NCBI GenBank assembly: GCA_022747635.1
Contig: JAKTNV010000009.1
Span: 25,160,122 to 25,224,121 of the forward strand
Length of the DNA stretch: 64,000 nt
Direction: 5' to 3'
From: Hetaerina americana
Taxonomy: Eukaryota; Arthropoda; Insecta; Odonata; Calopterygidae
The translations under genes were made by a program, and so were the position numbers. Under the pieces are notes generated by a model. It did not search any database and was not told where the DNA came from. It worked only from the letters and a program-made list of their open reading frames with translations. Below, piece by piece: positions 11,961 to 25,203 of the stretch (position 1 is the stretch's first letter; each line of letters begins with the position of its first letter).

Positions 11961-13680
11961 AAAACGAAGCAGTGTGAGTCGAATGGATTGAACAAACACA
12001 CTCGAATGCTTTCCTTTCAAATTTGCGTCGCCGCTCGGGAAATTTTGTATTCTCACCCCCAATGTCGGTGCATTTTTGCCTTCCATTTCGGCGCAAGATG
12101 TCTCGGTTAGGTGACTTTTGAGAATTATATTTCGCGTCTCCATCTCTGCATCTTTTCACCCTTTTGTTTCGGCGGTATTTTGAATTTTAGGAGGGTCTTA
12201 TGTTGTTTGGGTTGTCATCGGTCTGCCGACGTGCGAAGTAGAATGCCGACAGAGAAATGTTATACAGTCATGAATGAAATGTTGCTTAAGTGAAAGATTC
12301 AGATTCCTGCGGTTGTTATTTGTTTGGATTCTCACGTGCTCCATGCTTTGTGGTCTTTCTTGTATTTACAAATGACAATTTTTTTCTCGTAAAACCTGCA
12401 GGTCATGAAGAGGTCAAGTGTATTAAAAAAATACTGAATGTGTCATTCCTATCCTGGATATTCATAGAATGTTTGTCGGAATATTAAAATTAAAAGGTTG
12501 TTTGTATGGGTTATTTTAGAGAATTTTTATTCGATAATATTGTACTTGTTTGAAACGTGTGCTAAAAGTTCAGCATATACTTAAATATATTCAGTTCGGT
12601 ACGTTTCTTTCATCCACGGCCAACTTAAATCTTTTAGGTATCCAGATGTAGGAAATGTAGCTGGCCAAGTGCTTAACGGAGAGTTGAACAAAACTAGAGA
12701 ATTTACTTTGAGTATTGATTGCATGAATATGAATTTCTCGAGAAAGTCATTGTTATTTTATATAGCCAACACCAACTATGATGATTTAGGAAGTATCATG
12801 TGTTACTAAAACCGTCTACAATTGCATATTCATATATGCCATTTCTCCTTTGAAAACATCGTTACCATATATTTATGCAAAACTTAATTGAATAAATAAT
12901 TAAGATTATAAATTTTCAATTTAAAAAATGATTATTTTATTTACATATATATTTCCGTTGTAGACTGGATTTGTCTTCACTGCACATTCCTAAAGTGATA
13001 GTATTTTTAACATTCTTATGGGTGACTGGATGAAAAAATGTTTTAATGCTCATTCTGCTTCTTTTTGTAAATGCTAAAATAAATAATGGGCTTAGCCTTA
13101 CTTCAATGAGAGAAAAGTTTTTGCATAATCAGGCGTTGAAGTCTCCTTTCTACAGTTGTTAGATTTTAATTAATTTGTGTAGTATAAATGCAAATGCTCA
13201 ATTTCTCATCTGTGATTTCACAATTTGTATGCTGATGACCCAATTGAACGATAAAATTTACTTTTAGTGCATTCCATACACAAAATTGGTATCATATTCC
13301 TGAATCTTCAAGGGCTCCTAAGTTTATAATGGCCTAGATTAATTTTTGCTATTAATATTTGTGTTATGCCTTAAATATATTCAATTATCTGATAAATATT
13401 TTTAGGCTATTTAATATTGGTTTTTAAATAGAATACTTTGTTAATATACTTTCAACAGTTTGACTGGGCTATTTCCTGTAGTATTCAAACAGTCCATAGG
13501 TTGAGTCTAGATTGAGAGCAGTTACTAAATTCTAAATTTATGTATCCTAAATATCATTAATTTTCTTGACTTCACATAATAACTTATATTGCATTGTTGT
13601 GGAAAAAATAATTGTATTTAGATTGAGTTACAAAAAACCTTTGAAAATGGATAAGCTTTGTCTTTTACCTGAGAACATTT
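11961..13680. other. No gene seen; AT-rich
   Basis: Moderate GC to about 12250, then strongly AT-rich. Short frames only, with no repeats longer than a few units. Confidence 0.5.
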
Positions 13681-14170
13681 CGACCGCCGGCAAGCAGCCA
13701 CTATCCAAGAATTTTCCCACATTCACCCGTCGGGGATCGAATTTAAGTCGTCTCCCAAGAGTGGCCTCTAATGGAGGGAAGGGAGACAGTTTCCTCTGCG
13801 GAGAGTTCAGGGAAGCGAGCGGATCTGAGGTGGGTGTAGGGGTTGAAAAGGGGGGAAGCGAAGGGGTCAGGGGTGGAACCGGTTCTTCTCCGTCCAAGTC
13901 ACACTTCCAACCCCCGGGGGCAGTGGCTCCGAGTGGGGGCCGTTGGTAGTTGCGACGTAGTGGAGCGGGGTAGTATCAAAGGGGAAACAAAACGACATCG
14001 CCATGAGTTAACTCACACACATTCACATACACAAACGCACACCGACAAGATAGCGGCGATGGAAATAGGACTCCGTAAGGGTGTGCTCAGAGGGTGGGTG
14101 GGGGATGTGGCTTGCGAGGGAGGGAGAATGATGGGGAGGTAAGGGGGAGAGGAGGGGTCCTGAATGCCGG
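13681..14170. other. GC-rich, G-rich plus-strand island
   Basis: The plus strand is rich in G runs (for example around 13830-13960 and 14085-14155) and includes a CA-rich patch at about 14015-14045. Frames of 89-127 codons overlap on both strands, a sign of low stop density rather than of a gene. No splice-bounded exon is recognisable. Confidence 0.4.
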
Positions 14171-17100
14171 GAAATCCTTAGCGGACCTATCCATTGGTTC
14201 GGTTAATCTATATTCCACGTTCATCTTCCCCCTATGGTCCTGAGGAACGCGCTTTGCATGGGTTAGTTCTTTTGTGTAGATTGTGGGGTTGGTGGAGATG
14301 GGGAGTTGAATGGGTTTATAAGGGACAGGAGTTGGTGGGAGAGGAAATGAATAAATATCCAGCTGTGAGAGGGTCCTAATGTTAAAATGCACAAAGGGTG
14401 GAATTATTAAATTCTAAATGACGTTTCTTAATGCCTTTCGTATTGTGTTAGCTTTCTAGGTATCCTCTCTGCTATCTGATAAGTCATAGACGAAAAATGT
14501 ACCGTACATTACAGAAATATGAACTTCCCTCCAAAGAACGGAGATTTTAAAGATTCTTTAGTGTTTTACAAAGCTGAAAATGAGCCTAAGTGGGATATTA
14601 AAATGTGAATCGTTTGAATAATTGCAAAACCGCGATTTAAGCTGTTACTTACAGTATTATTTCATGTATGACTAATTACAGTAATTGTTGGCTATTAGCC
14701 GTAACTGGTTATTGGTGCGTAATGATGTGAATATTTAATGTGCTCATGTATTAAAAATTCTCCGGAAAATTTACCTTGAATTGGTTAGGCTCGGCAATGA
14801 TGTTGAAAACAAGGCTTGAAAGGAATTAGTAATAGTTGCAATACCAAGCAGCCATGTACATTCCTGTAGCTTCATGAATTGCTTCTCATAAGGGTTCATT
14901 GAGTTCAATCATTTTGTACAAATCTTATTAATTTTGTTATTATATTTTGAATTTGAAATTTATTGTTTGATGTGGAGGAAAACGAAATGTCAAATAAATG
15001 CACAGTCGCATTTCAGTTAATGTAAAGTTACATTGAGAGAACTGGAGAGAGAGGACGTTTTAGTACTTAGGAAAAATGAGGCTTTTGTCAGGTTAATCTC
15101 TAGGACGTTGACAAATCCACAGTTTGGTTAGAATGGTTTTCTTCAGTATTTAAATCATTTTTATTCCTCGGATGGGCTTCAACATAACTGATCATTGAGA
15201 CGTGAGGAGATTGCTGCGATTTTATGGATGACATTCGCTTTTATGGTGATTCTCACGTTCCGTGTGTTAACAATTTACGATTTTTCTATATGATTATGTG
15301 TTCGAATCTTAAAGGGTTTACTTTTACTGCGGTGAACATGGAGAGCGTATCCCATGTGCAGTAAAAGCCCCGTTATACTGTCATATACGTTTTTCAGGGA
15401 GAATGCTAGGAAAGTATTTTTAGAGAGGTTGTGCCTTAAATTTATCAGTATATAGTATGTGGAAAATGCATGGAAACGTATGGAAAAACCTTTTTTGTGT
15501 GCCATTTGAATGAAATATGTTTTCATGGGTGAATTATAAAATTATTTGTATGCTAGAATGCAGTAGCGTGATTTTCGTCGGTTTTAGGCAAAATTGTTAC
15601 AGATACAAAGGAACCTTCCATTGGGTGCTAATATGTCTTGGTTTACCTTGGTTTTTTTCAATGATTGGGTACATGAAAAGGGTAAAACTTCTAAGCACGA
15701 GACTGAAGTTGGAATGACCGAGCCGTCGCAGGTAACTTATTCCGACTGTCGGTTCTCAAGCCACTTCGAAATAATGCTCCAATTTCCTCTCTTTAGTGGT
15801 GTGTAGGAAAAGGGAGGTCATGTCGCAAGATTATTTCAAACTTGCCATTCACTCACATGTTCTAACACAAATGAATTTATATTTCTGTTGAATATGTGAA
15901 CATTTTGAAAGCATGGCACAAATTTTGAATTCATAGGATCTCTGGTGAGGTGAAAGGAAATGGGTACAACCTCGTGTCTACGAGGAAACGAGTCAAATTT
16001 TGGGTGACCGTATAAATACCCTATTGTTAATGGCCATAATGTTGTTAAAACAGTCTCATAAGTCGCTACTTACGATAACAGTTCATGAGGCAAATATATA
16101 AATCCTAAATCAAGGTAAAATGCTGATTTTCCTGAGTAAACGATGGAATTTGATAGTAAAGTTGTGCGTACATTTATAATTCTTGGCGATCTTCATTGGA
16201 AACCTTCTCGCTCAGAGATAGTTGGGCGTGGAGAAGGGGGTGGGGGTCCTCATAAGACACCCCCGGGGGAAAGATGACGAAAAGGCTTCAATTTAATCGC
16301 AGTTGTTAAAGTTTCTAATCATCTCTTTTAAAGTGTTTTGCCGGACAAATAAAATAATTTCCCTTAAGATTGTATAGTGTATTTATTTTCAATTGTTTTT
16401 TAGTGTTATTGATACTTTTAGATGAAAAGAAACATGGTAAAATAAAAATATTTTACTGCTGTTAGATGAATGTTACTAAGTCTGCAGGAAAATTGGGCGC
16501 AAGAAGTCCCAAGAAACCTCGTCGACTGGGTTAGAAGGCAGATTGTCCGGTAAGCGTGGTTGAGGATGGGAAAGAAAACAAATTTTGATCGGAATGAATG
16601 GTGCCAGAAAGTCTGTGGAGTCAAGTTATGTTTCTGTTTATGTTAATTTTAAATAATTTCGAGGTACGATGATCTTTCGATATCGTTTTGCGTAATCGAA
16701 TCTCAAAGTAATGTGAAACGTGGCTTTTGCCATGTAGTCGATATAAGTTTACGATTGATCATCTCAAAGTTACTTCTATAATATATTGTTAGAATATCGA
16801 GTAGCTTGGAAAAATATCGTACCAAGCAATGTTTTGAGAGAGAAGCTGCCAAATATATACGCGAAATCATTACGGTTCATTGAATTCGCTTGGTGCGGTG
16901 CAGCAATTGTATGCAAGTAATACGTAAGGTGAAATCTGACCTCTTCCATGTACATAATAATGTCTTGCATATAAACTGAGATTTTTCCAATTATATCGAT
17001 TTGCGATTTGGATATTCTAATTTCGCGACATAGGTATCTATGCTTGGAATCCTGCATGTATTCATACACACAAATGATGAAATATATGCGATGGTTGACC

Positions 17101-18400
17101 ACGTAATGTAATTTAGTTCTAAATTATTTTCTCGAAGAAGGATTCGCAAGAATACTTATTATCTACTACTCTTCGTTTTCCGGAGGTTAAGACCGTTCTT
17201 CTGTGAGAAACTGTTGTCCTCTTTCTTATCTTTCTTTTTTTGTATTTCTCTTCGGGCGATTTTCTGAGACAAGTTTTTTGTGCTTTAAATTAGGTGGCTC
17301 GATTATATCATCGGGTTCTTTTTTAGGCAGCTTCTTTTATCTGTAACAGGAATTTTCCCTTAACCACGGAAGGCATCGTACAATCTGCACGCGTAATGAG
17401 AACGAAATCGTGGATTCCAACTCTTTCAACTTAGCAATCCAAGATCTCTCAGTCCAAGTCATGTTATTACGCATTGCATTCACATCTACATATTACTCTG
17501 ATGGCAGCCGAGTGCAGCCAATGGGAGACAGGCGTAGATATCACCATAACTCCTAATATTATTTTGAGAAATTCAATTCTACTGTTCACGTGTTCTTTTT
17601 TTTCTTCTTAAATGCGCTATAAAATGTTTCTCAGGATAGAACTGAAGTTCCCGCTCCGAGCTCTAAAAACGTATATTAATATGTATGCGTTCACTCTTGA
17701 AATCAATATTCTGACCATTGTTTGGTTATGACTTTGCCTGTAAGCGGTCTAGTGGAGGTGTATTCAATCAAATACCCCAGGCGCGAGGGAGGTCCATGCA
17801 GTAGTCCCGGGGGGTCCACAGTGAGCCGAGAGTAGGGAAATACGTTATCTGGCCGACCATTTGGGAAAAAAAATATCTATTACATAAGATTCACGGCCTT
17901 AGGAAACGTTTCAAACATGAGGGCTTTTCGAATTCAAAAGCGGGTAATGCAGGAATTAAATTCCGCCAATTTACTAAAGGGTAATTGGAATGAATTATTT
18001 TATAGATCGTTACATGCTACATTAAATGCACTGATGATTTCCGGCGTATTTGTTAATATGTTATGAGTTTCAGATTTTTTAATGAGAAACTCGCGTCGAA
18101 ATTCAGTTTATAATTTTTTACGCTTCAACGAGAAACCAATTCCCGTACGTTATTTTGTTCACATTTCTGCTACGTCTGGGAAATTGGAAATGCAGGGGAA
18201 GTTACTTCAATGCATCCGTTGTTAGCGATGACCCGGTAAATGGGTGAGAATTAGTGAAAACACTGAAAAACTTTCCGAAAAAAATGTTCGGACGAAAAGT
18301 TTTCAATAGATGCCATTGTTGCCGTGATGGAAAACTTGAGACGTTTGCATTACTTTGTATAAGTACCCGCTTCCAACTCACGCACAACGCAGTTATATGT
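14171..18400. other. No gene seen; AT-rich
   Basis: Mostly AT-rich. The longest frame in AT-rich sequence is a 108-codon minus-strand frame at 16776-17102 with no known motif. A small hairpin-forming G/C patch lies at 16237-16269. Confidence 0.5.
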
Positions 18401-19000
18401 TACTTACAAATTATTGTATCACCACGATGGCGTCAGACTGACAAAGTCTCTTGACAAAGAATTCGTGAAAAACTCTGGGGGGTTTATGGCAACCAAACGC
18501 GAAGAAAATCGTGACCCATAAAACACGTGGGCCTCATATGGTAAATTCGTGGAAGAGGTTTCTTTGCTCTCATTGATATTGTGCTCTACTAGAAAGAAAG
18601 AGGAAAAAGAGTCTCTCCGATCCATTTGTTGATCGCCAAGTGAACCTTCATCGGTACGTGGAAGGGAAATGATTTCCTTGCAGTGCCCGCTCAGCTTCAC
18701 CTTCGGTGTAGCGCGTTGCGTGGAGTGGGTGTGCGTGTCTTGAGAATGCATGGCCCGTTTAAAATATATTAGAGGGAAGTCGGGTATTGTTATTGAATCC
18801 ATAAACCAATACATGAGTTAAAGGTGGTCAATGGGGGCGACCTACAGCGTAGAAAAGGAACGAAATATCTCTTAAGGAGTTTGGACGCGAGCAGAACAAC
18901 TTGGAAGGATTTCACCAAAGGAGAAATGGGGAGAAAAAACGTGGAAGGAAGGAAGGAAGACGGTCGCAACCTTTAGAACAAAAAAATTAAACGGAACGAG
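18401..19000. other. No gene seen; mixed composition
   Basis: A 131-codon minus-strand frame at 18419-18814 has no domain I recognise. The plus strand is purine-rich at 18890-18965. Confidence 0.4.
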
Positions 19001-19520
19001 GAGGGTGGAAGGTGCCTGGGTAGACCAAAATTTTTTCCTTCCCTTCCCCTTTTCTTCGGTTTTTTGGGAGGGTGAGTGGAAGAGGGGTCCTAAGGGCCCA
19101 CTGCCTCCTTCCTTGCCACCCCTTCTTCCCTTCGCTGTCGTGGACTGATTGAGGCCCTCGCCGACACTCCTTCCTTGTGGGTGGGAGGGATCCGCCCTCT
19201 CGGAAATTCCTTAGGGGCCTTTTTTCTCTCCCAAAAACCTCCCCTCACTCCCCGCTTCCCAACCCTTCTCGAAAGAAGGGCCGTCCTCTCGCCAGCTCTA
19301 CTCCCGAGGACCTCCTCACTCATTTACCGGACAACCACCCACCTTCCCTTCGACTCCCCCTCACACACACACACACAATCTCTCTCTCCCTGCCCTTTCC
19401 CGCCCTTTACCCGAGAACGACTCGCTTCGTCCTTCCAATCACCGTCTTGAAAACGCCCAACCCATTTCCCCTCTCTTCTTCCCACGTTGCCCAAGTTCCG
19501 TCTCTTCCTCTCGTATCCGT
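19001..19520. other. GC-rich island with long pyrimidine tracts and (CA)7
   Basis: The plus strand is strongly C/T-biased at about 19180-19520, with a (CA) run at 19362-19376. A 170-codon plus frame (19177-19689) starts at GTG and is Pro/Ser-rich simply because the DNA is C-rich. I do not call it a gene. Confidence 0.4.
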
Positions 19521-19727
19521 CCTAGTTCTTTTGCGTAAGAAAGTCCACTCTTCTTACCGCATGAAACATTTAATTCATTTATTTCATCCGAAGGCCGAAA
19601 TTTCTCATGTTCCTCTCTCTTTTTCTCTACTTTGGTGGGCCGATGTTCCGGTTGTTCATTTAATTACCAAATTGAGCTTTTTTTATTGACATTAGTGATT
19701 ACATTCGTCTGGTATCCGTTTCTTACT

Positions 19728-19916
19728 TCTGGTTCAAAACTTAGCCAAACATAGAAACACAAAGAAAGGACACTCACGAATATTTGACGTTTTGACAGGC
19801 AAGCCGTCATCGTCAGAAAAATGTGGGGATTATGATGGCCTGCCCGTCAAAACGTCAAATGTATTCGTGAGAGTCCTTTATTTGTATTTCTGTGGTATTT
19901 AGTTAAATTCTGAACC

Positions 19917-19920
<4 letters not shown>
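19728..19920. repeat. Foldback (inverted repeat) element with ~80-bp arms
   Basis: Bases 19728-19810 are complementary to about 19832-19920 in inverted order. Blocks such as TTGACGTTTTGAC, CTCACGAAT and CTGGTTCA are shared, with about 80% identity and a few small indels. The spacer is about 20 bp. Each arm carries a hammerhead-like core: the left arm on the minus strand reads CTGACGA, a short stem, then AAAAC; the right arm on the plus strand reads ATTATGATGG, then GTCAAAAC. The structure runs straight into a (TA)n array at 19920. Twin inverted terminal segments with hammerhead remnants are a feature of Penelope-like element ends, but no coding part is present. Confidence 0.7.
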
Positions 19921-19968
<48 letters not shown>

Positions 19969-19972
19969 TATA
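19919..19972. repeat. (TA)n microsatellite
   Basis: About 25 TA units follow directly on the right arm of the foldback structure and end in a short TACACAC tail. Confidence 0.95.
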
Positions 19973-21850
19973 TACACACGCTCCTACTGTACCATCTGCA
20001 AAGTAAGAGCGTCTACTTGTAAATCAGCGTGCGACGTTTTACAGTAATCACTAAGAGGAAAAGCCTTACATTTTTCCGGTCTCGAGGAGAGGAAAAGACT
20101 GATTTTTCCCGATCTATTAGGATGCCAAAGGTTTAAATATAAGCCTCTCCCCTTGCTTACAATGGTAACCGTTTTTCCTCCTGTCAGGCTTCGCAATCTT
20201 TGAAATTTTGCTCTCAGTGTAATTACAGATGGAATGATGGGTGCGATTACGTGCGAGTCTTGCCCTTGGAACAAAGCACGTGAAGAAATCTTGGCAACCA
20301 CAGTCCGAGTAAACATAGTAAAAAAATTGCTTTCGCAGTATTTACTTTATCATGATTGCAAAGAAAAATACTTAAGCATCAGTGGTGTGCGCGCGTCATT
20401 GTGGCAATACACGTCACTCATTGTCATTCATAACGGTCCTGTCTCAATAACTGCGAAAGAATTCTACTTGCCGGCCAAAGATTGAACCTGGGAGACAATG
20501 GCACGTGGTCTCCGAGAGGGACTTTCGAGTATTTTTCTTCAAATGTTTTATTTTACAGACTTAAAATAATTTCAATTTCTTAGTCTAACCATTCTACTTA
20601 AAATTTGTAAAATTATGCTTCGTTGACCCTTCAATACACAAGGAAAACAGTATCGCTGCCGGAAATGAATTGAAGTGATTTTTTTCATTTCGTGAGAGAA
20701 GCAGTCATTAATGGGAATTTACTATTTTTTAAAATGTTTGCCGGTTTGCTTCCACAGACGCTTCATTAATGGTCTTTAAGTACGTAATCAGAGGTTAGGG
20801 TGGAGCAGATGTGATAAGGTAGGGGATCTTCCCACGGAGATAAATTCTTTACTCATTCCTAGGCACATTTGGAGTGGTGTTTCCTTCCGTCGGGCACGCC
20901 TGAGACATCCGAATGGAAATCCCGGGAGTTGTATACCCACGATTAGAATAGTAGAGTAGTGCACTATATGAAGGAAGCCATAAAGTTGCTGATTTGAAAG
21001 ATATAAGACCTGATGGCACTGTTTTTGTGGGTCATTTAAATAAACATACATGCATGCATATCCTTCACGCCATTCCCCTTTCGGTGAAGATGCAACGAAT
21101 AAAAAGCCTGATTTTGAACAGTACAGCAGGTTTGATTTGGACTAATTCGTTCCATGATAACCTACACATCCTTGCATATTTCCTTCGCCTCTTTCATATT
21201 CGTGTATTGTTTCATTCATGCTTTTGAGTTCCTGAGACTTTTGGAGCATCTTATCCTAAGAATTTTTCAACAAATGAGTTTCTAACATTTGCCCTTGCTT
21301 TCAAACCATGATCTCTACTCTCATGTGTATCCGTTGGTACATTCAGCTCTCATCTATTCTCTCGATATGATCAAACGATCGCAGCGCACACTTTTATACT
21401 TAAATATTACCGATGCAATTAATACACAATCCACCTCTGATATAACTCAATCATAGCTCTTCTCTTCTCTCTTTACCTCATACACCACTCGGGAACCGAC
21501 ACGCAACGCGTTTAGTCGATACTTATGCTTATTTCAGCATTTAAGAGTAGATATATAGTATGTAAGTTTCTCATATGTTTAATGAAATCAGTGGAGGAGT
21601 ACACTTTTATAAAACAGCCATTTTGGTCTCCTCGGACAATCGTGTAAATGGGCAGCTTCAGAAACATTTACGTCATTTCGGTTGAGAAATCCCGTCCTTA
21701 AAGTCTGCTGGCGTCTGATTTAGGAAAGAAGATCCTCCCAAGACGCAAGGCTCCTTCCATCTCCGGCACCTGTTCGGTGAATCATCATCCTACAATAGTA
21801 GCGTCCTCACAATTTCCCCAGCCTTCAGCCATTCCATCGGTGAAGGCAAG
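19973..21850. other. No gene seen
   Basis: Overlapping frames on both strands at 19984-20485 (110 and 83 codons) have no known motif. AGATTGAACC at about 20481 resembles a Pol III B box in reverse but has no A box at the right distance. Confidence 0.45.
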
Positions 21851-21899
21851 ATGATGATGACCCAGGGCGAAGACTTTGTTGGTCTGATCTTTCTCCCTG

Positions 21900-22220
21900 T
21901 GTGTGTCAAGAAGCGAGCGACCCGTCCGGAGGGAAAAGAGAAGCCTTTTCCAACCTGTACTTCCTCCCCCCGCATCCCGGGGGAGGTCTCGGTCTTCAAG
22001 TCATTCTCCTCCACTTCCCCTCTCCCCTCCTCCCTCTCTCTTTCCACTCTTCCCTCCTCCCTCCACTCCTTCCTCCATTCACCTCTCTCTCTCCCTCAGC
22101 TGTCTCCTCCCTCTCCGACCCCGCCCCTCACGCCAATTACGCCCATTCATAATAATGTATTCTTCCTTCCCTGACCTCCAATCACCCCCTCCGGTTCCCC
22201 AAACAACACCAGCCCTTCAT
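21900..22220. other. GC-rich island with polypyrimidine tract
   Basis: Plus-strand C/T tract with an uninterrupted pyrimidine run at 22014-22045 and another at 22047-22064, broken by single A bases. Such tracts can adopt triplex (H-DNA) forms. Three Pro/Ser/Leu-rich frames overlap here and are composition artefacts. Confidence 0.5.
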
Positions 22221-22538
22221 TGCGTCGTCTCCCCTAGGAGTCCACCCACGCACGTCCAGGTCTTTACGATGTTCGGCCTGGCGTAGGTAAGGCACGGCCG
22301 TGTGTTGCTCGCCGTGGATCCTTCGAGAGGACATGCCTACGAACTTGGATCGATGTATCGATTCGCGTAAAGGTCTCTTTAACGGAATCATAACAGTTTC
22401 AACCCGCAAATCACTCGAAAATTTAAGTAGAACTAGAATAAAAACATTTTATTTAGCGAAAATCTTGCTCATATTCACCATTTTCGTTTTATTTTCACAC
22501 CAAGAGAAGACGGTCGTTGTTTTTCTGGTCAAAATCAC

Positions 22539-22578
22539 CCAAGGTGCATCCCCTGCATTTGCAGGGGATGCACCTTGG
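22539..22578. repeat. Perfect 40-bp palindrome (19-bp arms, 2-nt spacer)
   Basis: CCAAGGTGCATCCCCTGCA at 22539-22557 is exactly reverse-complementary to 22560-22578, leaving a TT spacer. The arms are more GC-rich than the surroundings. The 2-nt loop is too small for a normal microRNA precursor, so a DNA palindrome (cruciform) or a recent inverted micro-duplication is more likely. Confidence 0.9.
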
Positions 22579-22889
22579 TGCATACCTTTGCATGCAACCA
22601 GACATGTTAAATTAATACATATGCGTGTGGCGTGAATATATTTTATGATTCCGGGCCCTTTTTTTCATATCCACGAGTGAATTTACAGGGCACTGTAGGT
22701 TGAATACACTTCTAATGACAGTCAATATTGCAACACATCACCTGTCTTCGGCTAACGGGATGTGTTTCGATACTTTTATTCTACGCCTAATGCTTTCCAT
22801 TTGTGCAGAATTTTAAGACGATCTGCGGCTTTGATTAACACGATTCACGTTTGTATGGGATGTGTTATTTACAGACCGCGCTTGGTTCT

Positions 22890-23125
22890 TCGACACCATC
22901 TCAATACGCGCCCCGCTCTCTCCTCCTTTTCTCACCTCTCTTCCTCTCCGCACCCCCCTCCATTTGGCCCCGGCGTCGCTTATTTTTAGGAGGAAAGTGG
23001 TCGGGGGGGGGGGGTTCAGACCCTTCATCCTTCCGCCGCTCCCCTCTCCTCCCTCGGGCGGAATCCCAATGAGGGCCGTCCGTCCCTCGATTTGCGCTTT
23101 TGTATCATTGATGGACGCTTCCGCC
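22890..23125. other. GC-rich island with G12 run
   Basis: C-rich and CpG-rich sequence with twelve consecutive G at 23003-23014. A 205-codon plus-strand frame (22862-23479) begins at GTG; its first in-frame ATG would leave about 136 codons. No motif is recognised. Confidence 0.4.
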
Positions 23126-25130
23126 GGCCTCGTGTCGCCCGGAAATATCAGTATTTTCTGCGAACCTACGAGGAGCGGTTGCACTCTCAGTAAGGACGGC
23201 TGGAATAATTCATTCATTTCTGGCGGTGAATGGAGCACATTTCATCCGTGCACATACCTAAACGAGTGTGGGGTGTCGCCTCATGCAGTTCGTTCGCTCA
23301 ATGTGTGTGTCTTTAGAGGAAATGAATTTAAAAATTGCATGGAGACTGGCATTGATCCCAATAAATTATCCGAGAATAATAAGGAAAGAGCAGTCAACAT
23401 GAATCATGTGTACAGGAAGCTCAACAGTAATGTTATGATTACTCACGGTAGATGGATACGAAGGAAGTGTGTGGTGTGAAATGTTTCAAATAAGAGACAA
23501 CCATAGAGGAATGGACTCATTTTTATGGCGATTTGATTATAGAGCTACGTGCTATTAAATCAGTTATGATAAATGTGAATTTCTTGATACTCGAAAAAGA
23601 AGAAAAAAATCCGATGGTTGTCTGAGTGTGTAACACAGAGAAACGTGGGCGTTGTTAAAATTAATTTTCTTTGGAAGGAAGATTTTGGGAATAGATATTT
23701 CTTGTTACCTTTAATTTTATCCACTAATGCAATACGAATCGATAAATTTGGTTATCTTTTTAAGGGCACTGATAAGAAAAATTTATTTTTCTTAGAATTA
23801 TTTGATGGAATTGTGATAATTACATCATTCATTTTTCCAAGTACTGAAGAGTCAAAAAATAGGTGGTGGTAATTAAGTGAGCGATGAATGAAAGAAATGA
23901 TTTTTTGAAGGGAATGTACAATGTTGGTTGGAGAAATGTGGCATGATGCTTACGATAGCTAGCCAGGAAGACCTCAGTTTATAATATTGATTACGGCATG
24001 ATGCTTACGATAGCTAGCCAAAAAGATCTCAATTTATAATATTGATTGCTCTGTTATCTCCTATTCTTCACCTCAACGCATTTTGGCGTAAACATTTGGC
24101 AGTGAAATTACTATCCCTTGAAAAGGTTTACCATAAGTCTCTCCTCTTCGAAATACATAAGTTTCGCAAGTGTATACTATTTGCATTCGGAATTTTGAAT
24201 GAGGTTTTAAGAATCTCGTTTGCTGTCAGTCAGTGGAATAATTAAGCCGCAAACGAATGCAGCTTTGACCAAAAGCCATGACAAATATGTAGGCAGGAAA
24301 TGTTTTCTTTCTTTCTATCATTTCTTCTTTATTTCTCTACATAAGGGTTGATTAGTTTCTAAACACCCTCTACCGCCTCGTTGTATGCAAAGTGGAAGCG
24401 ACTACATTAATCCACTTAACAGATTCCACCTCAAATTACACTACCCTGTTACGTTCCCTCGCGGCTTTATAGGAGCATAAGGAAAGGCATAGGCAACAAA
24501 TAGAAGTAGTGCAAGAGATAGGTGGAGAATGTAAATGATGCCGTTTCTTAGCAGAAAAAAAGCTGATAAAAATATCCCAATATCGGGAAAGAGCATTTGA
24601 AGAGAGGAAAGTTTCGCGGCACAGAGGCGCCATAGAATAAATACATTCTGAGTATGAGCGTGGGTGTGTCCGTAAGCAACTCAGCAAGCTCATTATTCAG
24701 TACATTTATCCATGAAACAGATAACCATATTTGGAATAAGTTATTGATCCAGAGAAAAACAGAGATGGCATGTTTACGTAACGGAATTGATGGAGGAAAA
24801 ATGCTCATAGTGAGATGCCTGGAATTCCATGAGGAATTGAATGGGATAGGCCAATGGATGAAGAGCATCCACGCAACTATTCATCAATACTCGTGTCCTT
24901 AGCCTGTTTAATTACATCCACGAAGGTCAACGTAATGTTACAGGGATATTGTAATGATAAGGAGATAAAGTATGCATTGATTATCTCGAGGTTTACTCAT
25001 GGTGAAAGAGATTGTCTCACAATTGTACTTATGAGTATGACTTAATTTTGAGAAACTAAGGATGGTTTGTTATCTATCATTCCTTAAGCATCTAATTACT
25101 CTTGGAGATACCTGTTTACCATACAGTTTT
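23126..25130. other. No gene seen apart from a tandem duplication
   Basis: AT-rich. A 55-bp tandem duplication lies at 23940-24049 (listed separately). Overlapping 80-106-codon frames at 24436-24902 have no recognisable domain. Confidence 0.5.
23940..24049. repeat. Tandem duplication, two 55-bp units
   Basis: Units 23940-23994 and 23995-24049 share GGCATGATGCTTACGATAGC and most of the rest, differing at about five positions. No third copy is visible. Confidence 0.9.
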
Positions 25131-25203
25131 TACAGGGTTCGTCCGGAAAATAAGTGTACTGAGCTCAGGGAAAAATTTTTATCACACTTTTACATATCTT
25201 AAG

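Noticed and set aside
19177..19689. 170-codon Pro/Ser-rich frame
   Set aside because: GTG start and a C/T-rich DNA tract explain the composition.
20470..20500. Reverse B-box-like sequence
   Set aside because: No A box at tRNA-like spacing.
22862..23479. 205-codon plus-strand open frame
   Set aside because: It begins at GTG, its first ATG leaves about 136 codons, its first half is GC-rich with a 141-codon frame on the other strand, and no motif is recognisable.
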